A DNA stretch of 64,000 bases from Mimachlamys varia (GCA_947623455.1 OX392545.1:24193001-24257000), one strand, 5' to 3'; shown: positions 12,724 through 24,302, counted from the first letter of the stretch. A program made the numbers and translations. Notes: a model not told the origin generated them from the sequence alone.

Positions 12724-13640
12724 CAAGGAATTCTCAGACACTGTTTGGTGTCGGAAAGTTTTGAGGTGTTGACAACAAAAATCGAATATGATAAAACACA
12801 TACGTTACATTTATAAAAAAATGGATTATTTATTGATCCAAACCTACTTCTATTCACTAATATTCCCTAAATTTCGTAAGTAGAGTCGATTTTTAGCCGT
12901 TCGAAATTGTCCACAATGTTTACATAAAAGTATGTCATGGATTGACTAAGCAGCAAAACGTACTGATCCGTACCGAAATATGATATCGCGAAAAGTTCAC
13001 GTTGTCATGTAGAATTGGGCTAAATATCTATCGAAATGACTACATGTAGATCTGGTGTCAGGGCCAGAAGAAACCCGGACTTAACTACCTTGATTGGTTG
13101 AATATATTATAACTCTACTGCAGAAATGTTTATTCTTAATTTTATTACGCGTAGATAAACAAAATAAATCAATCTAAGCTAGCTCGTACGAAATCAATAT
13201 ATAAAAACAAGGAATTCTCAGGCACCGTTTGGTGTCGGAAAGTTTTGAGGTGCTGACAACAAAAATCGAATATTATAAAAAAATGGATTATTTATTGATC
13301 CAAATCTGATTTAATTAGCCAATAGTCCCTAGCTTTTATACATGTAAGTAGAATATTTGGTTTTTAGCCGTTTGAAATTGTCTACAATGTTTACAAATCG
13401 TACTGATCTGTACCAAAATATGATATCGCCAAAAGTTCACATTGTTATGTATTATTTCTAATTGGGCTATATATCTGTCTATCGAAATGACTAACTATGC
13501 ATGGTGATAAAGAGGAAATCCGGATTAAACTACCGTAGGGGATTGAATACGTGTATATTATAACTCTACTGCAGAAATGTTTATTCTCAATTTAATTACG
13601 CATAATTGAACAAAATGTATAAATCTGAGCCCGATATTTA
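12724..13640 (+). repeat. Tandem segmental duplication, ~450-bp units
   Basis: 12724-13180 and 13207-13640 align over most of their length. They share AAGGAATTCTCAG, TTTGGTGTCGGAAAGTTTTG, AAAATGGATTATTTATTGAT, ATATGATATCGC and ACTCTACTGCAGAAATGTTT. Divergence is moderate, with several small indels. Confidence 0.8.
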
Positions 13641-13691
13641 CTTGTAAATTACATGTTATTAAGAGTCAAACTATACCGATGTCTCTCAAAT

Positions 13692-13924
13692 AAGAAATAT
13701 TTTGTATCTTTGTATGATATGAAGATGGGCGCTAATTGGATGTGACTAATATTTACATGACGGGTGTCGTCGATAAAGCAGAAGACGCTTACTCTTCCGG
13801 AACAACTGATCTTAGTATCTTGTACTCTTAAACAGGTCTCCGTGTTAAGCTTTCCTTAGTTCACATTTTCCCATAGTTTACTTGTTTTTCACTTTGGTGA
13901 TGCTTCGGTATTCTCTGATTTTTC
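13692..13924 (+). mobile_element. Family V copy 1
   Basis: Family V is a dispersed repeat recognised by ATGAAGCAGAAGACGCTTAC, CTTCCGGAACACCTGGTCTT, and an end at GCTTCGGTATTCTCTGATTT. It has no terminal inverted repeats and no tRNA head. This copy is diverged, with a deletion between GATGGGCG and TTGGATGTGAC. Confidence 0.75.
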
Positions 13925-14571
13925 CCACCATTCCAAATGTTTCTCCTTTATTTCTGTTGTCTGTTGTTTCCTCTTCCTGTCGGTCGGTCCGATAATGCTC
14001 GCAACATGATTATATTTTGTTTCTGTTGTACTATAATATTCGGATTATAATGGTTGGGTAAAATAATTGCCGGTGGTGCAATTCCCATTAATGACATGAG
14101 GTACACGTGACCCGTTGTGATAGTTTAGTAGGCTCCGTATTGTATTGAATCCAATTAACCAACGAGGTCCTAGATAGGCCTCCTTGTTGTCTTTTTATTA
14201 ATCACCGTGGCACAGATAGGGCACGCGACTGCCTGTTCAGTGTACAGAAATGAAACTGCTGCACTTGTATGTGTTCAGTACAGATTACCTTCGTTATATG
14301 TACTCGGAGATTATCTACAAAGTATCTTCTTAATTCGTATTTTAGTTGGTTTCCTTTACTTCCGGTAAAGCTTTTATTATGCCTATCTTGCTGCAGCAAG
14401 CCAAATTATTCAGCCCGGGGAGACCTACACTAAGAAGAAATTAGGTTGAATCACAGACATGTAGATATTTGTGTCACTTAGGGTTTTCAAACAATAAATG
14501 CAAAGGAGTTCCGACAATCAGTATAATACAGCTATACCTATATATGTCACGGTAGACTAGTAGATGGTATA

Positions 14572-14764
14572 ACATATCATGGCGGGTGTTGTCGATGAAG
14601 CAGAAGACGCTTACTCTTCCGGAACACCCGGTCTTATCATCTTGTACTTTTACCAGGTTTTTCTTTGTAATTCTTTCCTTTGTTCATTTTTTGCCTCCAA
14701 ATTGGTCGGTTTTGAGTTCGGAATATGGTTGTGTTGACGCTTTGGTATTCTCTAATTTTTGGTT
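14572..14764 (+). mobile_element. Family V copy 2, 3' half
   Basis: The copy begins at CATATCATGGCGGGTGTTGT and runs to GGTATTCTCTAATTTTT. Its 5' half is missing. Confidence 0.8.
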
Positions 14765-14769
14765 TGTTT

Positions 14770-15350
14770 TTGTTTTAGTGTACTTGATGTTTGTGATGCT
14801 GGTTCTATTACCATAGTTTACAGGTGCTATCATGTAACTGTCTTAGTTCATCGTTCATAATGCATTTCTTTAAAACAAACTCAGCTTCAGACACATTTTT
14901 ACACCCCACTTTTTCTATGTAAAAGTACATTTCGTTTATCTGGGTAACATGTGGTATGTTAAAACAAGCCCTCGCAACAGGGATCTGTTCAAAAAACTTT
15001 AAACATAACTAATCCTGAACTTACATCAGTTAAATAGCTAACATTTCACTCTGTGTAATGTGTGCTAGGTGAGAACCTAACATTAGTTAAATAGCTAATA
15101 TTTCACTATTTTAATGTGTACCGGGTTAAATTGACGTTAACAAATTAGCTCGGGCATGAAATGAGATCGGAGATGGAATGGAGAAGAAAGGAAAACTGTT
15201 ATGGCTGTACAACAGGTGTGTTTGTTTGTCCCTCATCAACATTGATCATAATATAAACAGGAAACCATGTTCTTGGTAATCTGTATTGTCATATAGGTAA
15301 ACAAGAGGAAGATTAAACTTTGTACTGTCTTTGATTCGTTTACACATCGG
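14770..15350. other. Intergenic, nothing recognised
   Basis: A short local duplication (TAAATAGCTAACATTTCACT near 15030, repeated near 15090) is the only structure visible. Confidence 0.45.
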
Positions 15351-15352
15351 TG

Positions 15353-15515
15353 TGTACTCTTAAAGTGGAATTGTTCGCGGTATGGAAATTTTCGTTATTT
15401 CGCTGACATTAAATCTCCGCGAATATACCCACACTCGAAACTATTTAATACCACTCAAACTATACAGTGTTTATTGGGATTATAGATATACAGTGCTAAA
15501 CAGCATGTACATTCT
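15353..15515 (-). mobile_element. TA-type MITE copy, partial
   Basis: Opposite orientation to 39578-39821. The plus strand shows GGAATTGTTCGCGGTATGG, TTATTTCGCTGACATTAAAT and CTCCGCGAATATACCCACAC, and the right side decays after about 15510. Confidence 0.65.
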
Positions 15516-15983
15516 TGGCTTCGTTTATAAATGGAATTCGAAGATATTTGGTCTTTTTCTACAGAAAATATCCATATTTTCTTTTCATTATTTTCATTCA
15601 TTTTTCCGTTGTATACTTTTGGAGTAATACAGAGTTACATGTTTATACACCGCTAATTTTCGCATGACCCTTTTCTATAGAAAGCTACTGAAATGACGTC
15701 AAAATGGCGTCTCAAAATTTGGATGTTAAAAATAAATTATGATTTCCTTGGCCATAAAACTGAAAAACAGTGAAAATATTATGAGATAAATAATCTACAA
15801 TTGAACAAAACCAAAACATTTTGGCTTTTATTCGAGGAAATTACTATACAGTAAAGTCGGTCATATTGTGACGTCAGCTCTTAACCTATGCAAGTCCTGT
15901 GAACCAGAGCGCATCAATATATCTTAGCTACTAAGTTGTTATATCTTGTCCCTTATCCAAATTGATATTGAACAATTAAAAAT

Positions 15984-16200
15984 GTTTTAGGGTGTCGTCG
16001 ATGAAGCAGAAGACGTTTACTCTTCTGGAACACCTGGTCTTATTCTCTTGTACTTTTACAAGGGTCTTCATGTGGAGCTTTCCTTTGTCATATTTTGCCC
16101 CTGGTTAAATCGATTTTGAGTTTGGATTATGGTTTTGTTGACGCTTTGGTATTCTCTGATTTTTTTTTTTTTGTTGACTCTTCGGTATTCTCTAATTTAT
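15984..16200 (+). mobile_element. Family V copy 3 with duplicated tail
   Basis: The 3' half runs from GGGTGTCGTCGATGAAGCAG. The last ~30 bp (TTGACGCTTTGGTATTCTCT) occur twice, the second time after a run of T, as if replication slipped or two copies fused. Confidence 0.75.
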
Positions 16201-16204
16201 TTTT

Positions 16205-17180
16205 ATTAATCACTAATATACCGACACACTGTATTACAATTAATTAGAATGGATACAAGTTTTGATTAGTACGGCTTTCCTTGTTGGATTTGTTTATCCG
16301 ACCAATGACGACTAGTGTTCCACATGGGAAACACAACACCTGGTCATTTCTGTGTACGCACAACAGCATGTACTGTTTGTGTACATACGGGGAATAGCAG
16401 AAATCAGCTCAATAAATGAGTGAGTTGTTCAAACTAACCACTCAATTTCAGATAGATTTTCTGTTTTGTTTTTGCATAATACGCTGATTAAATTACCCGA
16501 CTTCTGTAATAGGTTGGAAACTGTTAACGAAAAATGATAGCTGACAAAAATAACGATATTGCATTTGATAAACTTCCCATTCGAAATTATTTCAATAAAT
16601 TACCCAGTGTTGAACAATAAATACTGCAAACTTACATGTTTAAGTGGTAGTTTTATTTTCTGGCATTTCTCGCTTACTTAGTTTTGCCGACCGTGATGGT
16701 GCTTTTGCAGTGTCTGAATACTATCTAAACGTTTTATTCACCGAATTATCTTAGTGCTCATAAGTTAAACAAAATAAAAAGCGAAATGTTTCATGCACTT
16801 TAATATTCATAATAGGAATGTTTACTTCACGAAACGTTTTTTGGCAATTTATTTTTCTTTTCCCTAATCAAGTCTGTTATCTGTGTCTTTCGCTTAATTA
16901 AATGTTGATGTTGCGATAGTTTTTCAGTTGTGTTTCTAAAGATAATAGATTTTCCAATTGCCGGTGCCTGATAATGTGAGGCGTTTTGGCATTACAATTT
17001 CGTATCGATATTATCGTGGACAATATAATAATTGATCATAATATTATTATCCTTAGGTACACAACCTCTGCATGGACTATTCATGTAGACAGTATGGCAT
17101 ATATTGCGTGTTCAAAAGACTTTGTCAGCATCATGTTTATCAATGTTTTATGTTCATGTTAACATTTGCGGCCGCTTATT
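16205..17180. other. Intergenic, nothing recognised
   Basis: AT-rich sequence with no ORF, repeat family or RNA gene that I can support. Confidence 0.5.
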
Positions 17181-17184
17181 AAGA

Positions 17185-17362
17185 TCCTTCTGCTTCTACA
17201 TTAGTTTAGAAATTTTGGATTCACACCCTTTTGCCTCTAGGATCACTGAGGAGTCCTAGGAGAACGAAACAGCTGTATGATGCAGTTAATTCATTTTTCG
17301 TCATACTGTACCTATTACTAAATTTAAAGGTGCAGCTTATGTGTGTGTTACGTCATTGTTTT
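17185..17362 (+). mobile_element. Family H copy C
   Basis: This is a nearly full copy that ends at GTTACGTCATT. The hammerhead at 17240-17283 has a permitted core CTGAGGA, an intact GAAA and CAGCTGTA, and a stem I with one mismatch. Stem II has one mismatch (GTCC/GAAC). It faces copy D about 90 bp away in opposite orientation. Confidence 0.8.
17240..17283 (+). ncRNA. Hammerhead ribozyme motif with one stem II mismatch
   Basis: CTGAGGA (N7 = G is allowed), GAAA and CAGCTGTA are intact. Stem I is GGATCA/TGATGC with one mismatch, and stem II is GTCC/GAAC with one mismatch. It may fold weakly. Confidence 0.5.
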
Positions 17363-17448
17363 AGTGACACGATAGTGTTGATGTAAGGGGGCGTTTTTTA
17401 TGGTGTCTTAACAAGGATTCTTCACAATTAAATTGAAATAATAATTAT

Positions 17449-17648
17449 AAAGATGACGCAACATACATATATGCTTCCCCTTTTAAATCTAGTTATAGAA
17501 ACAGTATGCCGTAAAAATGAATTAAACTGCATCATACAGCTATTTCGCCCTCCTAGGATTCTTCAGTGATGCTAGGGGCCAAAAGGTGGGAATCCAAAAT
17601 TTCTAAACTAGTGTAGAGGCAGAAGATTCAGGTGCGTAGAACCCCTTA
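17449..17648 (-). mobile_element. Family H copy D, inverted relative to copy C
   Basis: This is a full-length minus-strand copy. The hammerhead at 17529-17572 keeps a perfect 6-bp stem I, CTGAAGA and GAAA. The closing pair of stem II is an A-C mismatch (ATCC/GGGC), and stem III has a T-G pair. With copy C it makes an imperfect inverted repeat with arms of about 180 bp. Confidence 0.8.
17529..17572 (-). ncRNA. Hammerhead ribozyme motif with stem II defect
   Basis: Perfect stem I (GCATCA/TGATGC), CTGAAGA and GAAA are present. The stem II pair next to the core is A-C rather than G-C, and stem III reads TAGCTG. Probably weak or inactive. Confidence 0.5.
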
Positions 17649-17649
17649 T

Positions 17650-18385
17650 ATTTATGAATTTACAAGTAGATAAATAAACTGATCAAGATTCAATTATAAC
17701 GTTATTCATTTGGAGCACCCAAAATCTTTGAATATTGCAAATACGAGTGAAAACTTTATTAACATGTTTTTAATCCAATTGTGCAAATATAAAAAAAAAT
17801 GAGAAAATTAGGAGTCTCAGTTTTGGAATGAGTTCCTATATCGGACCCGAAAAACACTTTACAAAAACTTTGAATATTCTAGTTCAGTAGCTTGTTAATA
17901 CCTTGCTTCATTATATCAAATATATCTTATTTATTCTAAATCGGTTTTATATTTAAAGCATCCGCTTTACACAATCCAATAACATTTCTTTATAGAAGCT
18001 ACATAAAGTATAATGTTTGATAAATTGGTTTTCTATTTTTGTAAATTCTGCACTTTATCTTAAGTAAAGAAGCCCCCAAAAATTACACTCATACCTGGTG
18101 CAAACTCCATAGAGAACACGCCCAGTAAGTGATTCAATTGGAATATATTCCAATTGTTTAAGTAAAATGAAGTCTCAGAAATGATGAAGATATTTCTAAG
18201 CATTAACAGATTACGAAGCCACAGGTTTGCATCTTACTTTTATTAGAGGAAATGAGAACTTATAGTAATAGAGATTGACAATATTTCACTTTAGATGACC
18301 CTCGAAAATATTATTTAGACGTCCTTTTATCTTTCTATCATTCTAATTCAATTTTACGTTGAATATAATTTTTTTCCATAGTAAA
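17650..18385. other. Intergenic, nothing recognised
   Basis: AT-rich; no coding or repeat signal. Confidence 0.5.
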
Positions 18386-18680
18386 CTAAATCTGCATCTT
18401 TGTGTGATATAAAGATGGAGATTTTTTAATATATTTTTAGCTGTTGTGATTGACAATGATGACTGGGTTCTCATTTTTAGGATTGATGTTTACTTGAATG
18501 TGACCAATATTTACATGCCGTGAGTCGTCGATGAAGCAGAAGACTCTTACCATTCCGGAACACCTAGTTTTATTACTTTGAATTTTTACAAGGGGCTCCA
18601 TGTAAATCTTTCCTTTGTTCATATTTTGCCCCTAGTTTAATCAGTTTTCAGCTCTAGTTATGGTTTTGTTGACGAAACTC
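18386..18680 (+). mobile_element. Family V copy 4
   Basis: A long copy from CTGCATCTTTGTGTGATATA to GGTTTTGTTGACG. It joins directly to an inverted family V fragment, which in turn borders the 73-bp minisatellite. Confidence 0.75.
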
Positions 18681-18681
18681 G

Positions 18682-18730
18682 CTATGTAAATCTTGCTCTC
18701 ATCCAAGTACACATCAAGTTCTCGAAATGA
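18682..18730 (-). mobile_element. Family V inverted fragment
   Basis: The minus strand reads CTCATTTCGAGAACTTGATG and on to AAGATTTACATAG, the central part of family V. It abuts copy 4 in opposite orientation. Confidence 0.65.
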
Positions 18731-20438
18731 GAGGCTACATGATCTACCGTAACCACCCAAATACACACACACTCACCACACACTTACATCGCTTACAACA
18801 GAAGGCTACATGATCATACCGTAACAACTCAAATACAAACGTACTCACCACACACATACATCCCTTACAACAGCAGACTACATGATCTACCGTAACCACC
18901 CAAATACACACGTACTCACCACACACATACATCGCTTACACCAGAAGGCTACATGATCATACCGTAACAACTCAAATACAAACGTACTCACCACACACAT
19001 ACATCCCTTACAACAGCAGACTACATGATCATAACGTAACCACCCAAATACACACGCACTCAGCACACATACATCGCATACACCAGAAGGCTACATGATC
19101 ATAACGTAACAACTCAAATACACACGCACTCAGCACACATACATCGCATACACCAGGAGACTACATGATCTACCGTAACCACCCAAATACACACGTACTC
19201 ACCACACACATACATCGCTTACACCAGAAGGCTACATGATCATACCGTAACAACTCAAATAAACACGTACTCACCACACATACATCGCATACACCAGGAG
19301 ACTACATGATCATACCGTAACCACCCAAATACACACGTACTCACCACACACATACATCGCTTACACCAGAAGGCTACATGATCTACCGTAACCACCCAAA
19401 TACACACGTACTCACCACACACATACATCGCTTACACCAGAAGGCTACATGATCATAACGTAACAACTCAAATACACACGCACTCAGCACACATACATCG
19501 CATACACCAGGAGACTACATGATCATACCGTAACCACCCAAATACACACACACACAGCACACACATACATCTCCACACCAGGAAACTACATGATCTACCG
19601 TAACCACCCAAATACACACGCACTCACCACACACATACATCGCATACACCAGGAAACTACGTGATCTACCGTAACCACCCAAATACACACGCACTCAGCA
19701 CACACATACATCGCTACACCAGGAGACTACATGATCTACCGTAACCACCCAAATATACACGCACTCACCACACACATACATCCCTTACAACAGCAGACTA
19801 CATGATCATACCGTAACCACCCAAATACATACGCACTCACCACACACATACATCCCTTACACCAGTAGACTACATGATCATACCGTAACCACCCAAATAC
19901 ATACGCACTTAGCACACACTTACATCGCTTACACCAGGAGGCTACATGATCTACCGTAACCACCCAAAAACATACGTACTCAGCACACACTTACATCGCT
20001 TACACCAGGAGACTACATGATCTACCGTAACCACCCAAATACACACACACACAGCACACACTTACATCGCTTACACCAGGAGACTACATGATCTACCGTA
20101 ACCACCCAAATACACACGTACTCAGCACACACAAACATCGCTTACACCCGGAGACTACATGATCATATCTTAACCACTTAAATACACACGTACTCAGCAC
20201 ACATACATCGCATACACCAGGGGACTATAGATCATACCGTAACCAACCAAATACACACGCACTCAGCACACATACATCGCATACACCGTGAGACTAAATG
20301 GTCATACCGTAACAACCCAAATACACACACATTCAGCACACATACAACGCATACACCAGGAGACTACATGATCATACCGTAACCACTCAAATACACACGC
20401 ACTCAGCACACATACATCGCATACACCGTGAGACAGGC
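18731..20438 (+). repeat. ~73-bp minisatellite, about 24 units
   Basis: Each unit has CTACATGATC, ACCGTAACCACCCAAATACA, CACTCAGCACACA and CATACATCGC. Variants (CATACCG or CTACCG; GTACTCACC or GCACTCAGC) alternate in blocks, which suggests repeated local amplification. Minus-strand open frames in it are by-products. Confidence 0.9.
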
Positions 20439-20439
20439 C

Positions 20440-21235
20440 TTTAATAATGACCTCAGCTGTTAATAGGACGTAAAAGCTAACCATGCTGATTTTGTTGTAT
20501 CAAAGTGTTTTACCTGTAAACACCTGTTACTGGATTACAAACTTTACGCTATGTTTACGATGTAGATAATATCTACATACATTGAAGAAATTTACACAGC
20601 ATATTTTAAATGTCAATTAATGTAATTATTTTTGTGTTATTAAATACCATATGTCAGCATTGACATATGTTTAAATTTTACATTACTTGATATCAACACA
20701 GATGCCGAACAACATATATATGAACTAGGTGCTAATCCCTAAGTATTCTTTTATTAAAATAGCATTTTACTTTTGTTAACATATGCTGATAAGGAGGTTT
20801 CCTATTCTCTACTCCCGACCACTTGTAGGGGTGATACAGTACGATGTTTGTGTAGCATATGTTTTCATCAAAATAATATGATTGAATTTATCAATTTTAA
20901 GGATACATATGACGCTAAATATAGCAACGACCAGTGAATGATATAAAGGATAAGCCTCGTACCCTGTCTCAGTGCGTTCGCACTAGTGTCAGTTTCAAAC
21001 ATATGTTCGTTTCAGGTAAACTGAAAAAAAAATCCTGCAATATGTTTTTATATTTTGTAGTGATATTCTTTTATGATCCAGTATCACAAACACATTATAA
21101 TGTATTGGCCGATATGGAAACGTGTATATGCTGGACCGGACGGTGATAGCACAGATAACTAGATCACAATGGGTTATCAAACAGATATAAAAATATATTT
21201 CAAATAAAAGACAATAATAAGATAATTTAGCGGAT
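20440..21235. other. Intergenic, nothing recognised
   Basis: The sequence between the 73-bp array and the SINE pair shows only chance ORFs. Confidence 0.5.
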
Positions 21236-21350
21236 CGTCGGCGACCATATAGCTTAATTGGTTGAGCGTCCGCCTAGAGTTCGGAAGGTCCCGGGGTTCG
21301 AACCCCGGTCTGGCCGTGCATTTTTCCTCTCCTGTAACATTTGGTGCCTG
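21236..21350 (+). mobile_element. tRNA-derived SINE, type 1
   Basis: Box A TAGCTTAATTGG is at 21250-21261 and a perfect box B GGTTCGAACCC is at 21295-21305. CTTTTC-type tail sequence (TTTTTCCTCTCCTGTAACAT) follows. A second copy starts about 240 bp downstream in the same orientation. Confidence 0.8.
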
Positions 21351-21475
21351 TGACCAAACCGTGTTTCAAGTACTTAACAAGGGGGTACCCGAACCTGGGT
21401 TGTAAATCATGATGTCCTCGGGGTCAAAGACTGTGTTAAGGAGGTAGGAATGTAGCAGATCTTGACCGGGTCGAT

Positions 21476-21600
21476 CGTGGGCGACCAGATAGCTCGATTG
21501 GTTGAGCATCCGTCTAGAGTTAGGAAGGTCCCGAGTTTGAACTCCGGTCTGGCCATGTATTTGTCCTCTCCTGTTACATTTGGCGCCCAGCAAAATATAC
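21476..21600 (+). mobile_element. tRNA-derived SINE, type 1, second copy
   Basis: It has the same layout as 21236-21350: box A at 21490-21501, and box B degraded to AGTTTGAACTC. The ends GACCAGA and TCTGGCC still pair at six of seven positions, as in a tRNA acceptor stem. The tail reads TCCTCTCCTGTTACATTTGG. Confidence 0.75.
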
Positions 21601-21920
21601 CCATCGGAGGGATACAAATGTTTTCTAGACGTCTGGTCATTGCTGCACATACCAGAAAAGATATGCACCTTTTCGTATGACGCATTTTTTTTCGAATCTG
21701 TCGACAATTCAAAAAAAAAAAAAAATATCCTAAATACAGATACTTTTTGTTTGATTATTTTGATTATGCAATAACAAGTTCATACATAAATTAGCTGTGA
21801 TCTTATTGTAGCGCCTTTGGTCTGTACAAAAACTGACCAGTGTGTTCATCCGTGAAAATTTGTGAACGATAATTTAAGCACTTTACAGTATACCTATATT
21901 TATAAAAAAGAACAAAAAAC

Positions 21921-21975
21921 TAAGACTTTGCCGCAAGGCCTTTCTGCCCTCTCAGGCCTCTTCAGGCGGACGGAA
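21921..21975 (-). other. Hammerhead-like structured motif, incomplete
   Basis: The minus strand has CTGAAGA (plus 21959-21965), a GCC/GGC stem, AGAAA, and then a GCC/GGC hairpin. The spacing resembles a hammerhead, but there is an extra A before GAAA and no stem I. Probably another structured repeat. Confidence 0.3.
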
Positions 21976-22479
21976 ATTAAAATTTTAACATATGTCCTAT
22001 ATTTATATATATATATAAAGAACGTATTCAGTAAAGGTGATGCGTTTTAGGAACGTGCTATCGAATTTTCACATTTATCTTAAATTGCTATTAGTTGAAA
22101 TCATTTTAACATGTCAATACCCATTAAACTATCTGACAGCTAAATGTATGGATTATAATTGAATTAAGGATGTCAAAATGCCATGTATTATATAAGTATA
22201 ACAGGTTCTAACTAATCGTTTTCTCGTTTAGCCGCTATTATGGGCGTGTATTGACAGGCGCACGACCAGTCTGATACATTGTCGATACCTAATCCCCCAC
22301 GACTAGGCTATTAATCAGGGTAATATGCATCATACATATTTTCCTGACAGGTTATACATGATAAATGTCTACTTTCACGTGATAACATATTTTCTCTTTT
22401 GATACGATCACAATTTAATTATAATCGTTTATGTATGATAAATCAATAAACACGAGCTGTACCGAGCAAGCTGTTCGTG

Positions 22480-23680
22480 TCAGGTCTGTGGTAGTAACAG
22501 TCCGATAGGTGAACGGCTTAATCTTAAGGCAGTATCCTTGTCTATACAGGACAATTCAGTTTCATATAATGGTTATCTCCCCTGATTAAAAAAAACCTCA
22601 AGCTGTCAGGTTTTATTTCAGTAAGGTATCGTACAATTTGCTGTTTATGGCTGACAATCCGAATGGTTTATCCGAACAACTTAATCCTTAAGGCTGTATC
22701 CTTGTCTATACAGGATAATTCCGTTTCATATAATGGCTATCTCCCCTGATTAAAAAAAAACGTGTATAAAAAAGTAAATTCAAGCTGTCCGTTTTTTTTT
22801 GTCCGAAAGTATGGTACAATTTGCTGTTTATGACTGACACTCCGATAGGTTTATCCGTACAACTTAATCTTAGGACATAACAATTTTGAAAAATTAAATA
22901 AAAGTAAAAGTAAAATATTACCGCTCCAGTTTTAGCGTCAACGAAAAGTGACGAATCCGGATATTTTTAACAATGGTTCAAAGTTTAGAAAGCGTTATTC
23001 CGGATCATTTGATTGTTTAAAAATAGTATTTTTTCGGTATCCTTGTCTATGCATGATAATTTCGCAATCAAATAATGTTTTTCTCCTCTGAATTTAAAGA
23101 TAAAAGGTTTTGTAAAATTACTTAATTTGGCGCAATTAATAATGACGCATTGTCAGTGTTTGGCAAATAAGCCCAATGATAAAATTACGCTTTCATAAAA
23201 ATTACCATATAAGAAGAGTATAAAGACTCAAATAAGCGGAATAATATTTCAGGACAATGCTTTCAGTATGAAAAACGCCGTAATATGATTACCGCGAAAA
23301 TATAAACGATTTAAAAGTAAAATAAAGCAGTACTTTGTCAGGTCTGTGTCCGTACACTTGTTTGTGACTGACACTCCAACAGTTTAAGTTAAAAGCTTGT
23401 TTTTAATCTTAAGGCTGTATAATTGTCTATGATTCTGTTACCTGTAATAGTTGTTTGTGACTGACACTCCAACAGTTTAAGTTAAAAGCTTGTTTTTAAT
23501 CTTAAGGCTGTATAATTGTCTATGATTCTGTTACCTGTAATAGTTAACTCCATCTAATAAATAAAACTAAATTTTAAATCAGATTCAGATAAAGCTAATT
23601 ATCAAATCAAATAAGCTGTTTCTGTAAAGCCATTGTACGTACAATACATCTTGATGTTTGTTGCTGACACTCAGAGTTAA
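22480..23680 (+). repeat. Degenerate ~170-bp tandem repeat
   Basis: AAGGCTGTATCCTTGTCTAT, TTTCATATAATGG and GTACAATTTGCTGTTTATG recur at about 22525, 22690 and, weakly, 23038. GACTGACACTCC continues the pattern to 23.65 kb. The units are strongly diverged except for the exact 93-bp duplication. Confidence 0.7.
23358..23543 (+). repeat. Exact 93-bp tandem duplication
   Basis: 23358-23450 and 23451-23543 are identical as far as I can read (TTGTTTGTGACTGACACTCC to TTACCTGTAATAG). This recent duplication lies inside an otherwise old, diverged array. Confidence 0.85.
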
Positions 23681-23765
23681 CACGTATCTCAATGAATAGC
23701 ATAGCTTAAAAGAGGATATATTTATTATGTTATTTATGTTATGTAATCATTTTATGTTTCTTTGT

Positions 23766-23812
23766 GTCTTGATAAAGGAGCAGATTGCTCCGAAAATTTG
23801 ACAACACCAGTT
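23766..23812 (+). other. Hammerhead-like hairpin, incomplete
   Basis: CTTGATAAA, then the stem GGAGC/GCTCC (23777-23791), then GAAAA. This resembles the CUGAUGA-stem II-GAAA half of a hammerhead and the hairpins at the 3' ends of some retroelements. No stem I or III partner is evident. Confidence 0.35.
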
Positions 23813-24059
23813 TGTCTACACTGTTGGAATTACTTCTTTGCCCTTTATAAAATTATAAGTAATTCGTATCCTATACATATCGGTTTATAAGGAGTCAGTG
23901 TTATTTGGAAAACTACTGTTGATATTACTTTTGGACCCTTATATATTGATATGTGTTTTAGATGCCTACCTCCCCTGAATTCATATTCGAAATGTGCTAA
24001 CACAAGTTTCATCCAAAGATTCTATTTATCTTACCGCTATAATTTGTCTTACATTATGT

Positions 24060-24302
24060 AAGAATCATGTACTCTTAAAATATTTTAAGAATCATGAACT
24101 TCTAAAATATTTTAAGAATCATGAACTTCTAAAATATTTTAAGAATCATGTACTTTCAAAACATTTCAAGGATCTTATACTTTCACAATATTTCAAGAAT
24201 CATGTACTTTTAAAATATTTTAAGAATCACGTACTCTTAAAATATTTTAAGAATCATGAACTTCTAAAATATTTCAAGAATCATGAACTTTTGAAATATT
24301 TA
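24060..24302 (+). repeat. 27-bp minisatellite, 9 units, in an open frame
   Basis: Nine 27-bp units (AAGAATCATGAACTTCTAAA and then ATATTTT) follow in register. They encode nonamers such as KNHELLKYF within an ATG-started open frame at 23994-24458. The frame has no signal or domain, and the AT-rich units would stay open by chance, so I do not call a gene. Confidence 0.85.

Noticed and set aside
18744..20484. Cys-rich minus-strand ORFs in the 73-bp array
   Set aside because: They are translations of minisatellite units with recurrent stops and no start or signal logic.
21247..21318. Possible functional tRNA gene
   Set aside because: Boxes A and B are good, but the anticodon stem-loop is not normal and the same head recurs with a SINE tail at 21476 and 3170.
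21590..21600. LTR retrotransposon called from a GGCGCC primer-site-like motif
   Set aside because: No paired LTRs, polypurine tract or reverse transcriptase sequence nearby.
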